Shown one piece after another: positions 23,701-34,480 of a DNA stretch of 64,000 bases. Both the position numbers and the translations under genes were made by a program. This stretch comes from Branchiostoma belcheri (taxonomy: Eukaryota; Chordata; Leptocardii; Amphioxiformes; Branchiostomatidae): positions 827,467-891,466 of the forward strand of contig NW_017803998.1 in the NCBI RefSeq assembly GCF_001625305.1, written 5' to 3'. The notes under the pieces are model-generated. The model was given only the letters and a program-made list of their open reading frames with translations, had not been told where the DNA came from and did no database searches. The first letter of the stretch is position 1. The number at the start of each line of letters is the position of its first letter.

Positions 23701-26700
23701 AGTTTTGTTGAACAGTCACTGCAGATGTTCCAGGCTATCTTGGGTCAGAATAAAGCACATCCTCAAATTGCCATGTTACTCAACAATGTGGGAACAACCT
23801 GGATCAATCTTGGTGATTACCAAAAAGGAATTGGCTTTATTCAACAGGCCTTACAAATGTACAAAAGAATCTATGGTCAAAATACATCACATTCTCTGAT
23901 TGCCGGCTTGCTCATCAATTTGGCATCAGCCTGGCACTATTTGGGTGATTACAGAAAGGCAATTATCTACCATGAACAGGCAATACAGATTTACAGAAGT
24001 ATCCATAGTAGTAATGAACATCCTGGTATTGCTACAGCACTCAGCAACATAGGGACCGGCTGGTCCAATTTGGGTAATTATGAGAAAGCAAAGAACAGTT
24101 ATGAACAAGCTCTACACATTCAAAGGAGTATCTATGGTCAGGGTAAAGCACATCCTCAAATTGCCATGTCACTCAACAACATGGGGACTGTCAGTTTACG
24201 ATTTAATGACTACGGAAGAAGTATCTCTTACTTTGAAGAGGCATTACAAATGTACAGAAGTATCTGTGGTCAGGATACAGCACATCCTCACATTGCCACC
24301 ATACTCCACAACCTGGGACATGCCTGGGACAGTAAACTAAGGGATCAAAGGAATTCAAACTTGGCAATCAGCTACTACGAGCTGTCACTGCAAATGAAGG
24401 AAAAGCTCTATGGCCAGGGTGCAGCACATTCTGATATTGCTGCATCACTTGAAAGCATTGGACAAGCTTGGAGTCGAAAGGGTGACCACAGGAAAGCATT
24501 TAGCTACCAGAAACAGGCACTGCAGATGTTCAGGGTTATCTATGGCCCGGGCACAGCACATCCTCACATTGCATCAGCACTCCAAAACTTGGCCACAGAA
24601 TGGTATCATCTTGGTGATATTGATTCAGCAATCCGTCTCTGGCAGGAAGCCTTAGAGATCACAAGGAAGGTTTTCCCTCAGGACAAAAACTACCATTTGG
24701 TAGAACACATTGAAATTAACCTTGAGCATGCAACTAAAAAACAAAAATTACTTCTGAAGTCTAATCCAGGTCTAGATCCAGGCACCCTACATAGTCAGCA
24801 ATGAACTCCTTTATATAGAAATGGCTTGGGGCTTAAAATAAGAAAGTCTAAGAATTCACATGGATTGATCAATATGTGGTTGGCTGGATGACTGAGTCTC
24901 CATTTATCTTCTGAATCAGAAGATATTTTCAGGTGACAGTCTCTCTAATGCCCTAACAATTCCGAGTCGTACCCGGGACACGTCTGAACATGCGCCCCGA
25001 TGTTGTGCCCTTGGGAAAGGCACTTTACACGAATTTCCTCACTCCACCCAGGTGTGAATGGGTACCTAACTTCGGTTGGGGAAAGTCGTATTGAGGTCAC
25101 CTTGTGGCGCCGAATGGCAGCCGCACAGACCCTTGCGACAGTTCCACAAAAATGATTGTAAAACAAATATGTGTATTATTTGTATTATTTGATTGTTGTA
25201 ATTGTTGTGATTTGTATTGATTATTATGTGATACCCTGCACCAATTCAGCCGTATAAAGGCTGCGACTGCACGGGTACTGTTTGGACAATAAAAACCATT
25301 TAACTATTGCAAAGGCAACCTTTTAGACCTGTCAATGAAATCAGTTTGGAACTCCTTCCATGTATGGTGTACCCCAACATTTGATAGTGGGCCTGTTATA
25401 TCATGCCTCATGTCAAAAAAATGTATCTGAAATATATAATAAACCATGTTCTTTCGAATCAAACTCTCAATACATGTCAAAAGTAGGGTTGCAATTGTCA
25501 CAATGTTCAGCTTCTGTTGAAACTTAAAGCTGTTATTTTTCTGCCATCAGGAGATATTAAAATATTTTCCTGAGTACTCACATTATGTCTTACATAGTAT
25601 ATCTGCATGCATCTTCTTATATTAAGAAGAAGTTGTCTAATTAGATAAAAAGGATCAATTTCTACCTGTTTTTCATTGTTGATTTGATGCAATTATTCTG
25701 TTAGAAGATCAACAAATGACCACTTAAGATGGTTATTTGTCACTTGTCACACTTTCCATCATGTTACAGTGTCATAGGCATTAATTAAATATGGAATGAG
25801 GACTTCTGATTGGTCAACATCATCTGGCTATATAACAGGTAATTCCTATTCATCACAATAGATACAATTCCCTGTAATCAGGTATATGGCGTAGATATGT
25901 AAATATTGTGCAGTGCAATGTGAACTAGTCAGAATTGCCCTGAGGAAGGTGACAGATGGTCACCGAAACATCAGCTGAATAAAATACTAATCTTGGTTGT
26001 GTAAAAAGAGCCTCTTTACTCAGTGTCTTACCAACCTGATGAAATTCACGAATCCCTGTTCAAGTTTGCAGTATTGAAGAGCTTGACTCTTTTCTGTTAC
26101 ATATATATGTTAGTCAGTAGAGTTGTATAAAGTCTATTTGCATCTTAACCTATTAATAAGTAAAGTTGTATGAAGTCTATTTGCATGTTAACTTTTTATC
26201 TGGGAAATAAAGATATCATGGCACAACTACGTCAAACTTACTGGGTGGTCAGAGTCCAACTCTGATCCATAGCTCAGAATCTGGTTGGCGAATCTGTCCA
26301 GGTCGGAAATCTTTCGTGGGAACCACGGAACTGGAACAAAAAAGTACATGGAACCCAATAGTTATATACATATACAAAAAAAAAACAGTGAAAGGACTTA
26401 CAGCACAGCCGTGTGATTTTGGTAGAATTTTGAAGTAGGTGGTTTCATGATCAGAACAATCTCCCAAATGCAATGTTACAAGACAGTTTTTTTCTGCAAG
26501 TAGACAGCTGAACTTTGCAGGACACATGCATGATTATGCCAACATGTTCACATGATAACTTCTCAATGTATGTGACTGCGCCCTAAGCTAGAAAGATACT
26601 CAATCCTGTATGCCAACCTGCAATATTGACATCGAAAGTGACCAAGAAACAAATTTAGTAAACTCATTATAATCATGGTACTTTTTCTACATGAACATGA

Positions 26701-29700
26701 AGTGACTATATTAGAATGCCTCAGTGTTAAAACCGTTACCTCCAAGTATGTTACTGTTAGGCAAATTCTACAACCTCAAACCCTAACCCTATGTTATAAT
26801 GTAGGGGTGTCAGAACACTCACTGGGGCATTGGAACTTATGCTAGTTTTTTTTTTACAGTTAATTCCCTCTCGTTTGACCTCTAGCTTACACCAATCACC
26901 AAAGTGAAGGTGACACTTGGGCTTACGTACCCGCCTCAGTGGGATCTGTAACATGGAGTTATCCCAACAGCAACAAACCAGATACAAAACAAAACAAACA
27001 CAGTCAGAAACATGTTTGTGATTGTTACAAACTTGAAGTCTTAAAGTCTTCAGCATATACTGACATGAGTTTCAGCTTGAGATTTTAACTTTCCATTTTT
27101 TAGTCAATATCATTGTCTGCTATTAACTGGTAGGTAGTTGACCACATTTAGTATGTACTGTACACATATTTTGTATAGTGAGATACCTCAGACTGTGCTT
27201 TATTCATAACCTGTACTTATAGCTTGTAAGAGCATGAATGGACAATAGAGGTTTTTCATTCATTATTTCCACATGCCAGGCATGGGGACACTGTCACTGT
27301 CAGGAAGTTAGATCAAAGGTCCCAGAAAAGGTTATCTCATTTCCAGTTAATTTCCTGTTGTATCCATGTTTGTTGCCTTATGCAAGACAGCAGTTAGATG
27401 CATACGGACAGAATCAATTCACGAATTATCTAAAAACAAGAAATTCCCCCAAAAAACAACAATATTTCACGAAGGCAATACAAGATTAAAAAAAAAATTT
27501 CTGTTCACCAGTGTTCTCGGTGGTGGTGTCCCTGCTGTGGACCTGTACGGAGGCCGCGGTCGACCTCAGGGCCTCCAGCGCAGACTTCACGCCGGCCGCC
27601 TCGGGGTCAAACCTCACGAAGAACTCGTACTGGTCACGGTTCCTCTTGGAGGGCCGCGACTCGATGTGGGTCAGGTTGATCTTGTGCGACTGGAGGGTAG
27701 GGATTACAAAAAGCCAAATGCAATCTAGTGGCTACTCATGGAAGGTGCATACAGTAGACAGACTACTGAAACATTTGTAGCTAAGAAAATATAAGTTAGT
27801 TGTAATTCAAGAGAATTTTGCATTACAGTGTAGTTTAAACTTAGACCAACTATATTCTTAAATCCTTACTTGTACAATAATAACATTTTTTACCAACTGT
27901 AGTGACATAAAGCAAAAACAATTGGCAAAACAAATTGTTTTGCAATTTCTATAAACAAAAACTATTAAATCGAGACTAACAAAGTACTTTGTACGCAACC
28001 TTTGGCTATTGTCTGTCACATTCCTCAGGGAAATACTGACTAGTTCTACTTTGCTATTACCGCTAGGTGTCACTGCTACAGTGTTAAGAAGAATACGTTT
28101 TGTATCTCTCGTCATTGTAGTTCATAAATGAATGGTAAACAAACAAACAAACCAACAGTAAACAAACCTCGAACAGCCTGAGTGCCTTGGCCAAGGCTCC
28201 CACCTCCTCCTTTACTGAGAAAATCACCTCCATGGTGCCTCCCATGTCTCCTTCCTTCAGGTATGAACCAGAAGTCTGCCCCTAAATATCACAACAGAAG
28301 GATTAGACAATTGGTTTGATTCCCATTGAGTATACCGTCACAACATTTGCATAACACTCTCACTAGTACTGGTTGGCAGGGCTCAAATTCAAAATACCCA
28401 TTTTATTTATTTTATTGAAATTGCAACAATGCAATATACACGGAACAGAGGCAGCTGGTATTGTGTCCTGCACATAGAAACGTAAACTGGACAGACAATA
28501 CTCATTTTCACTTGAGTCTAGTGGAGAAAGTCGTGTAAAGTGCCTTTCCCAAGGGCACAAGATCGGTGGCATGTCAGGACTCAAACCCGGGACCTCTCGA
28601 TTCCGAGTCGCACACGCTGCCGTTGCGCCACACGACCCCACACAAAAATACCCATCATTTCCTGCAAACTTTATATGATTGCACAAAAAGATACGAACAA
28701 CTTGTAATGTATAGAACTTATATTACATAATGTACAAGCTTACTTGGTAATCATTCATGAATCATGATATAAAAGAATTTTAAAGCAGAACTTATTATTT
28801 ACAAAAAAAAAATGTATTAGTACTGCTCTGAGAATGAATTACACACAATGATGACAAGAAATCATGTTCATAAAAAATTATGAACACCCCTTTCGAGTGA
28901 AATGGAACTGCCTGATCACTTTTTGATGATGAAAGAATCTGGGTGAGTGACATCATACATGTAGTTGTAAGTACAACTTTGAGTTTGAAACAGATAACAG
29001 CATACGAGACACACTACACTTTCTGGCTACTAGTCACTACATAGGTTAAAGCAAAGACAAGTAATTCATAATGTTCAGAAACTAAATCTGCAATTGATGA
29101 AAAACTGTTAGTGACAATATTACATTTCTTGACTTGTTCAATTGTTAGATGTACAGTTACTTACACAGTACACAAGCTGATATAAAAATTAATTCAAAAC
29201 ATGAAACGGTAGCCCTTAGCTTTAAACCTTAATTACTAAAAAAACTTTACCTTCTTGCTGAAACAAGGAAACACTACAAGAGTGTCACCTCCAGAAATAA
29301 TGTCCTGGTCTGACGCAAAGTGTTTTGTTTTGGACAGTCTAGTTATAGAGACTCCCCTTGAATCAAAGTGGACTACCCCAGTCTTGTGACATCCGTATGA
29401 CTCTTCAAAATGAATGCATGAACGACAAGGGGCATCAATCAATTAACAAAATCCTCCTCGTTAACTGTATTAAATGTCCGTTAACACCAGTACCATTTGT
29501 ATACTTATAATTAGGACTAATTGTAAAACATTTTAATATTGTAGGACTTGATTAAAAAGTCTTTGAGATTTTTTAGTTTCCTCCTATATATGTTAAACTG
29601 TTTAAAAGAGATTTGTCTTTGATTCTTAGTTGGTATAAACTCTTGGTGCTTTAAAATGAACTAATTGCTAAAATTTTCACGCCTTCACTATTTCAATATG

Positions 29701-32433
29701 TATAGTTGTTGTCTGTCATGTTGTCATCACATGACAATAAACACATTTTATGATTAACATTTGAAAGACAAAACTGGCCTTGTCAGTATACGGGGACATT
29801 TTGGGAAAAGATATTGGATAATGTCATTGAAGGTTCTACATTGAAAATAGGACACCTCAATCGCAAACTTCTAGTAATATTGCGTAAAAACAGATTTGTC
29901 TCTTAAAATTACCCAAAGAAAACTAACCTGTGAATTGAGTCCAATTTCTGCAACGCAGTCCTGTATACCCTTTAAGTTATCCATACTGACACAATGATGT
30001 ACGTACAGTAATACTAAATGTACACTGTACGTTATATCACTACACAAAGACCTTGGCACAGGGCAACTTATATGGAAAGTAGAAGCTATCTATTACCACA
30101 GAGCTATTTCTGTGTGTGTAAGGGGCACATGGGGTTTTCTCGAACATACAATACACTGGTGCAGTATCACTATCACACTGTGATACCCTTTCATCGTTAA
30201 AACATTGGTAGAATAATATTAAAAGAAGATATGTAAATTGTGGGAATTAGGCAAGTTCTACATAAATGTAAAACAAAGTAATGCAGCAGTTTAATTCAGC
30301 AATTACTGGAATTCCTTTTCTTCTAGAGCCAACTTGTTGATGAAGTTTATGACATCCAGGTAAAACAATTTATATTATAATTCAATAACTCAATGGATAG
30401 ATTCACTGAAGGGTCTGAAGCCTCACAAAGCGGTTGGTTCTTTGCGAGATATGCAGAGGTCAAAATGTTAACTGCAGCCTCTTTGCTCAGAAAATGCCAA
30501 GACGTGATCTGAAACACAAATACTACCCGGCGACACTAAATCAGTAACGTTACAGGGTTGGAATACTGGATCAGACTACTGAATTTGTGCCATACAGACT
30601 GAAATTTAATACTTTATAAAAACTTAAAAATGCAAATACGCAAATAAATGTGAGGGGCAAGCAGTCACTTTCTCATTGGTCCAACATCTAATTGCCGTGC
30701 TCTCATTGGTTGAACTGTTAATTGTGATTGACAGTCAGGATCGGTCCAATCCAACACTTTCACCTACTGCTAATGTGGAAAAAGTAGTCTGAAAGTTCCG
30801 CACCCAAATAAAACTGACAAAACTAGTCTGACAACTCTTTTGTGCAGCACCCCAGTTTATTCAAACTTTTTACCTTAAATTCATCTGTCATGAGTTGAAG
30901 CTGAGGAAATGATTTAAAAATTTTTTTTTTAAATAGTGGAAGAAAACAATTGCATGGTAGGACCATTCCATTATTATATTAGTTTGAAGAGTATAAACAA
31001 ACTTCAAACAAATTATGTTTTCTGAAGACAAAAAGACATGTAATGATTTATGAAGTTTTCTTTCTGGCCAACAGAGGTTATCTCAGCCAATTTTAACCAC
31101 ATGGCAGCAAAAATCATGTGTTAAGCCTATTAACCCCATATTGAGTTCTAATCCAATAAGATACAAAGAAACACAGGAAGAAGAGATCAACCTAAGTTTT
31201 TACTCAAGTGATTATGTGCTTGGAATGATAGGAAATGGACCCTAGAGATCTTTGATTGAGATAAGAGTTAGGAATGGAAAACAACAGATATTGACGAAAT
31301 CGTGAAAGATAAACTCAAGCAGTACAGAATAAATATCATAACATACAACTCTCAAAGAAATCAAAGCCATTTTCACAGATGATCAAAAAGATGCATCTTG
31401 ACTCAATTCTGTATCTTATTTGTTCCATATGGGAGATTCTTTAAGTTATTGGTTCCATATGGGGGGGTGTCCTTACTAGAAATATTCTTCCCTGATGCTT
31501 TTGATGTTTGTGTGGAATAGAGTCTCAATGCATCATCCAAAAATGTAGAAAACATCAAAAACCTGCTGTAACTCCGAAATAGTGAAAAATTACAAATGTG
31601 ATGATTTTCTATTGGGGTCACTGGATGGGTCACATGAAAATAAAAAGATCCTCCAACAAGATAAAGAAAAATTCCTCAACAGTATGTACTATCAAATAAT
31701 GCAAAAAGCAATCTGAAATATTCTTCCAGAATATGTAAGAAAATCCTTAAGCCATATGAAAAAATTACATTTGTGTGTCCCTGCCTTCTTAAATTTAAAT
31801 GCTGCCCCGCCCCCAAACTATATAACATACAGTGAGTATATACGAAAATGTAGCAAGATCACTGCTGATACAAGAAAAAAGAAGATATTGTGCAATTAAT
31901 AAACTGGATTTCTGCAATATTCCTACCTGGGGTAAGATTCTAATATTCTTTACTTACTTCGACAGAAAGTTTCTAACCGAAAAACATGACAAAAATTCAC
32001 ATACTGTAATTGTTATATCGATTATCAAATACATCTGTATCTAGTAAATTTAAGTTACAGGCGACGTCACTGACACAAAAACAAATCGTTAAGCTCCAGT
32101 CAACACGAATACAACCTTAAGAACCCTTGTAACTGATCCATGTAAACCTTAAGACACACAAACATGTCTCAAAGTACTTTCTACAAGTCTCAAGTAATCG
32201 ACCACACCGCAAATATTCGTACAAGTCGTCTTGTTTACGTACCTCACTTTGGGAGACTCTTACATAATCAGTAAATAATGTACAAAAAATGCCTTTTTAG
32301 GGCACCAAAATTTTACAACAGCTACATAAGAAGTAGAGTGACAGATTATAAAGGAAAAGAAGGCTATGGAATGACTTACTTCGTCTCCGTTGTCGAGTTT
32401 TGCCCGTTTTTCAGGCCAGTGTCCGGCGTCCAT
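11738..32433 (-). CDS. PAH: Phenylalanine-4-hydroxylase (PAH), 13 coding exons
   Basis: Iron- and tetrahydrobiopterin-dependent hydroxylase converting phenylalanine to tyrosine. Coding exons in transcript order: 32380-32433, 28168-28281, 27509-27689, 26242-26330, 16820-16887, 16521-16571, 16180-16278, 15809-15855, 15086-15291, 14093-14245, 13184-13317, 12310-12425, 11738-11784. They sum to 1359 nt (452 aa plus stop), exactly the human PAH length; all borders are GT-AG and all phases agree. An ACT regulatory domain lies at about residues 30-110. The catalytic domain carries CHELLGH (iron ligands His284 and His289) and Glu329 in YWFTVEFG. The C-terminal tetramerisation helix ends [10 protein letters not shown]. 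The start ATG (32431-32433) has a good context (CCAAGATGG). The protein follows PAH, not tyrosine or tryptophan hydroxylase, in [14 protein letters not shown] and the C-terminus. The mammalian PKA site (RKLS) is absent from the N-terminus. A whole gene sits on the other strand in the exon 4-5 intron. Identification is very secure; exon 1 slightly less so. Confidence 0.95.
12385..12965 (-). repeat. Tandem repeat derived from a PAH exon-intron border, four units
   Basis: About four units of 145-165 bp start near 12385, 12541, 12701 and 12849. The first overlaps the 5' part of PAH exon 12 (up to 12425) and its splice acceptor. The others are imperfect copies of the exon start, the acceptor and the adjoining intron (shared core: atggtgtgggaccacg, then tgtggggag, then a block with gccacctggcaac). 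Units two and four keep the exon-like piece and an acceptor-like CAG; unit three has lost it. The array therefore arose by duplication of an exon boundary into the intron. Confidence 0.8.
13536..15640. repeat. Three ~255-270 bp intronic direct repeats around PAH exons 9-10
   Basis: Similar blocks lie at about 13536-13790, 13823-14076 and 15374-15640. Each has an AT-rich start around 'aaatgca-aat-tttacctt', then 'atatggtgacagga', then 'caccatggtgacagacgtc', then a purine-rich GAAGAGGAGGAAGAAAC piece and a common end near 'caatatgttttccttc'. Copies two and three are the closest pair. PAH exons 9 and 10 lie between and beside them, so the blocks look like intronic segmental copies rather than coding duplications. 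Confidence 0.75.
14751..14977. mobile_element. Short hAT-like MITE with 8-bp target duplication
   Basis: The 227-bp segment is bounded by imperfect inverted ends (left gggggcctgcaag; right, reverse-complemented, gggtgcccgcaag). It is flanked on both sides by the same 8 bases, cttagagg (14743-14750 and 14978-14985). The inside holds degenerate tandem copies of a ~30-bp unit around 'tacgctctacgttgaatt'. An 8-bp duplication is typical of hAT transposons; no transposase is present, so it would be a non-autonomous copy. Confidence 0.55.
16010..16150. repeat. Three tandem ATTGG...CCAAT inverted units
   Basis: In a PAH intron, a unit of about 60 bp occurs three times. Each has attggctg (or attggtca) followed 10-20 bp later by its near reverse complement ccaatcag. 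The pairs could form small hairpins and also happen to be CCAAT-box sequences. Function is unknown; a tandemly amplified foldback fragment is the simplest reading. Confidence 0.6.
16981..17057. repeat. Perfect 37-bp-arm palindrome with 3-nt loop
   Basis: The left arm 16981-17017 and right arm 17021-17057 are exact reverse complements, separated only by 'gac'. The arm begins atgaagctaaaaggtaacag. It lies in the PAH intron upstream of exon 5. No target-site duplication is visible at the ends. As RNA it would be a perfect long stem with a tiny loop. Confidence 0.85.
17715..24804 (+). CDS. Nucleotidyltransferase (GlnD/DUF294-type) and TPR repeat protein, nested in PAH intron
   Basis: Six coding exons: 17715-18434, 19277-19338, 19665-20397, 20706-20812, 21196-21302, 21734-24804; 4800 nt, 1599 aa. 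All junctions are GT-AG and in phase. Exons 1 and 3 encode homologous ~240-residue modules of TPR-like helices ([23 protein letters not shown]), each followed by a short basic linker exon. From residue ~587 a further TPR-like unit leads into a Pol-beta-type nucleotidyltransferase signature: Gly747-Ser748, ten residues, then Asp759-Leu-Glu761, in [26 protein letters not shown] segment and a helical region with AELRLRTY follow, as in the DUF294/GlnD class. Residues ~1093-1560 hold about ten 42-45-residue repeats of kinesin-light-chain/nephrocystin type (YxxLGDYxKAIxYxxQALQM). No signal peptide or membrane segment is seen, so it is probably cytoplasmic. The substrate is unknown and I did not identify the third catalytic carboxylate. 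An upstream untranslated exon is possible. Confidence 0.88.
18538..19012. mobile_element. CACTA-ended foldback MITE in intron 1 of the NTase-TPR gene
   Basis: The 475-bp stretch starts CACTACCAAAAATG and ends with its exact reverse complement, CATTTTTGGTAGTG. The adjacent base pair AA is present on both sides. The interior is built of inverted AAGAAA / TTTCTT tracts that would fold back on each other. CACTA ends with a 2-3 bp duplication fit the EnSpm/CACTA group; no transposase is present. It is intronic and need not affect the protein. Confidence 0.6.
20398..21733 (+). other. Introns 3-5 of the NTase-TPR gene
   Basis: Apart from exons 4 (20706-20812) and 5 (21196-21302) I see no further coding or mobile-element structure here. 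The stretch 21530-21560 is rich in short ATGATC / GATCAT repeats. Confidence 0.5.
24935..25300 (+). mobile_element. tRNA-derived SINE copy (degenerate), plus strand
   Basis: A degenerate tRNA-like head (attccgagtcgtacccggg) is followed by a body shared with copies elsewhere in this window: ttgtgcccttgggaaaggca, then tcactccacccaggtgtgaa, then acttcggttgggg. A short 3' part ends near an AATAAA at 25289. It lies just downstream of the NTase-TPR stop codon and may lie in its 3' UTR, where that AATAAA could serve as poly(A) signal. Confidence 0.6.
25300..26241. other. Remaining intronic sequence before PAH exon 4
   Basis: No coding feature recognised. Around 25935-25985 a stretch 'ccctgaggaaggtgacagatggtcac...gaaacatcagctgaataaaatac' has the look of a retroelement 3' end, but nothing else of such an element is visible. 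Two near-identical ~45-bp pieces (around 26110-26150 and 26155-26195, 'gttgtat(a/g)aagtctatttgcat') form a short direct repeat. Confidence 0.4.
28402..28644 (-). mobile_element. tRNA-derived SINE with 11-bp target duplication
   Basis: Read on the minus strand from 28640 downward it has a tRNA-like head: A-box-like gtggcgcaacggcagcg, and B-box-like gggtttgagtcc after a ccgggacctc-type arm. The family body follows (cccttgggaaaggcacttta). The copy is flanked by aaaatacccat at 28391-28401 and 28645-28655, a clear target-site duplication. This is the best-preserved copy of the SINE in the window. Confidence 0.8.
29928..29984 (-). CDS. Possible alternative first coding exon of PAH
   Basis: Within PAH intron 1 the minus strand has an ATG (29982-29984) opening 19 codons, [19 protein letters not shown], that end in phase 0 at a good donor (CAG then GTTAGT). 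PAH exon 2 (28281 downward) also starts in phase 0, so this exon could replace the 32380-32433 first exon and give a second N-terminus. It contains no RxxS phosphorylation motif. No promoter element was recognised upstream. It could also be a chance ORF with a donor-like site; no transcript evidence is available here. Confidence 0.35.
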
Positions 32434-32530
32434 CTTGGATTGTTGGCAAATGTTGTCCTTGCTTACTTGTCATGTGACTTTGGGGCTGTCTCAAATTACA
32501 TAAACCATGTGACAACGATGTCTTTTAATA
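32434..32530 (-). promoter_or_regulatory. Putative PAH promoter region with two CATGTGAC E-boxes
   Basis: Upstream of the PAH start ATG, the plus strand reads tcatgtgac near 32470 and accatgtgac near 32505. Both contain the E-box/M-box core CATGTG. No TATA box was recognised. The transcription start is not determined; the assignment rests on position only. Confidence 0.3.
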
Positions 32531-34480
32531 CCCTATAAACAGTTTTAATCCTACAAATCCTTACAGAAAGCGATTTGTAATATTAATATTTTGTGAATAT
32601 TGACATATTATGTGTAATAAAACATGGGTTAACATGGGGGTCAAAAGGGGGCGTTTCCCCCAAGTGGCCAATGAGAGAGAGGCTTTTAAATGTTAAGTGA
32701 CGTTTGGACGGCATTACTGTATCAAGTTGATGTGGTTTTGGCATTGATTTTGCAAATGACTTTTGTACCAATTTGTTGAGCTTAGTAGCAGCTATGGTTG
32801 GAGTGATTAGATTTTATACACTTGTCTTTGATTTGGGTCACCTGGTTGTTCAACGAAGTGTGGTGACATGTATTAATGTAGTGTCATTCAAAAGTTCAGA
32901 ATGTTTCAAAATGGGTAAAAGTTTCCAAGCCAAATATATGCAACTGTTTTAAGTTGAAAATGTTTTACATCATCTTGGTTGGAGTTTTCTGATGCAATAC
33001 TCTTTCGTATATCCTGCCCGATACAGATACTTGACAAAATGATTGATACTGAAGGGTAGGTCTGCTGAACAATAAACAATGACTTGCACATTCATGGCAT
33101 TGTCCCCTAAGGGCACAACTATTCAGTTTTTCTAGGTTCTCTATTTTTGAATGGGCATGAATTTTTATTTTTTGTGCAATAATATAGTCATCACGTACTT
33201 GACCAACCTGACCATAGGGTCAATCTTTGGTAACCAAATCTAATCCTCCCCCCCCCCACCCTTTCACTCTACTGCATTCAAATACTTACAAACACAAACA
33301 CCCAAAACAACACACCCATGCCTTGAGGTTACTGGCAAGTCAAGAATGTTCCTTGATTGTAGGTGCCAAAATATGTCGATCCATATCCTGCTTCCCTTTT
33401 TTCAAACCAGAAAATATAAATACATGTATGTGATTCCAAGAAATTAAATAGATGTGGCAATGGGCTTTGCTTTCTTCTTAACAAATGTATTGTAGGCAAG
33501 TCTTCACACAAGTTATAGGTCTTAAACCTTTATTGCTTCAACTATCGAACAACCACAGATATAACTATTCATACACATTTAAATCTTCATTGTGTGCTGA
33601 ACACTTGTGCCTTTTTCATACCAACTTCTGCTTAATTTTAAGCTTATACAAGTTGTTACAAATATAACTAGTTAGATTGACTATGGTTGAAACAATAAAA
33701 TGTATACTTCCAAAATTACTGCATTTTTAACATTCAAATGGTCATGCTATGTTCTATCTTGGGTGGTGAAACTGTATATAGGCAACTCACTGTTAAAAAC
33801 ATAACTGGGCTTAAAATATCATAAAGACATTACGTACCAAACAAAACAATTGATTGGGACATTTACAAAATATCCAAACATATAATAGTACGAAATGATA
33901 TTCTTGTATAGGATAAAGTTGGGTGCTTCAATTAAGTGTAAGTGTATGAGAGCTATTTTCAAACTAAACTCTTTACCCGCTAAAGTACACAGAAAATCCC
34001 TAGTGCTAGTGCATATCTGTCTACATGTTGCACACCGAAATCTTTTCACCGATAAATACTCATTTTTTTCTACAACGTACACTGCGTTTGCAGTCTAATC
34101 CACTAGTGAAAGAACACCAAAATCCCATTCTACCCAGTCAAGAAAACTATAAAAAAATTAGACGTTTCAAACATATAAAAAGGATCAGTAGGAACCTGCG
34201 TACATCTAAACAATGGGGTCAGTTATATTTCCAAATTAATTATGAACAGTTCTAGATTGAAGATCTATGTCTATTTTAACTGAGTCTCTTTTGTTCTCTC
34301 TGTTCAAATTATGTGGAGAGGACGAGAGACTAGGCAGCTAAAATAGGTTTCATAAACAGGCTACTACAGTTGGTTATCTCAAATCTTTGTGTATCTATTT
34401 ACAAGCCTCAGAAAATGCACAGAAAAGTGGACGAGGTGAAATATCAACTTTTTACATCACTAGTCAACTTTGATACTTTA
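32531..34480. other. Intergenic region between PAH and the tetraspan gene
   Basis: No gene recognised. The sequence is AT-rich, with a short C-run at 33248-33257. Short ORFs here have no domain-like composition and no supporting splice structure. Confidence 0.5.

Larger units (their letters stand above)
28282..32379 (-). other. PAH intron 1
   Basis: 4.1-kb intron between the PAH first exon and exon 2. It contains a SINE with target duplication (28402-28644) and the candidate alternative first exon (29928-29984). A 33-nt plus-strand segment at 30328-30360 also has strong splice signals on both sides. The rest is AT-rich with no coding signal I can support. Confidence 0.5.

Noticed and set aside
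11738-32433. PAH locus considered as tryptophan or tyrosine hydroxylase
   Set aside because: Length, exon phases, the ACT domain and the catalytic and C-terminal residues follow PAH more closely.
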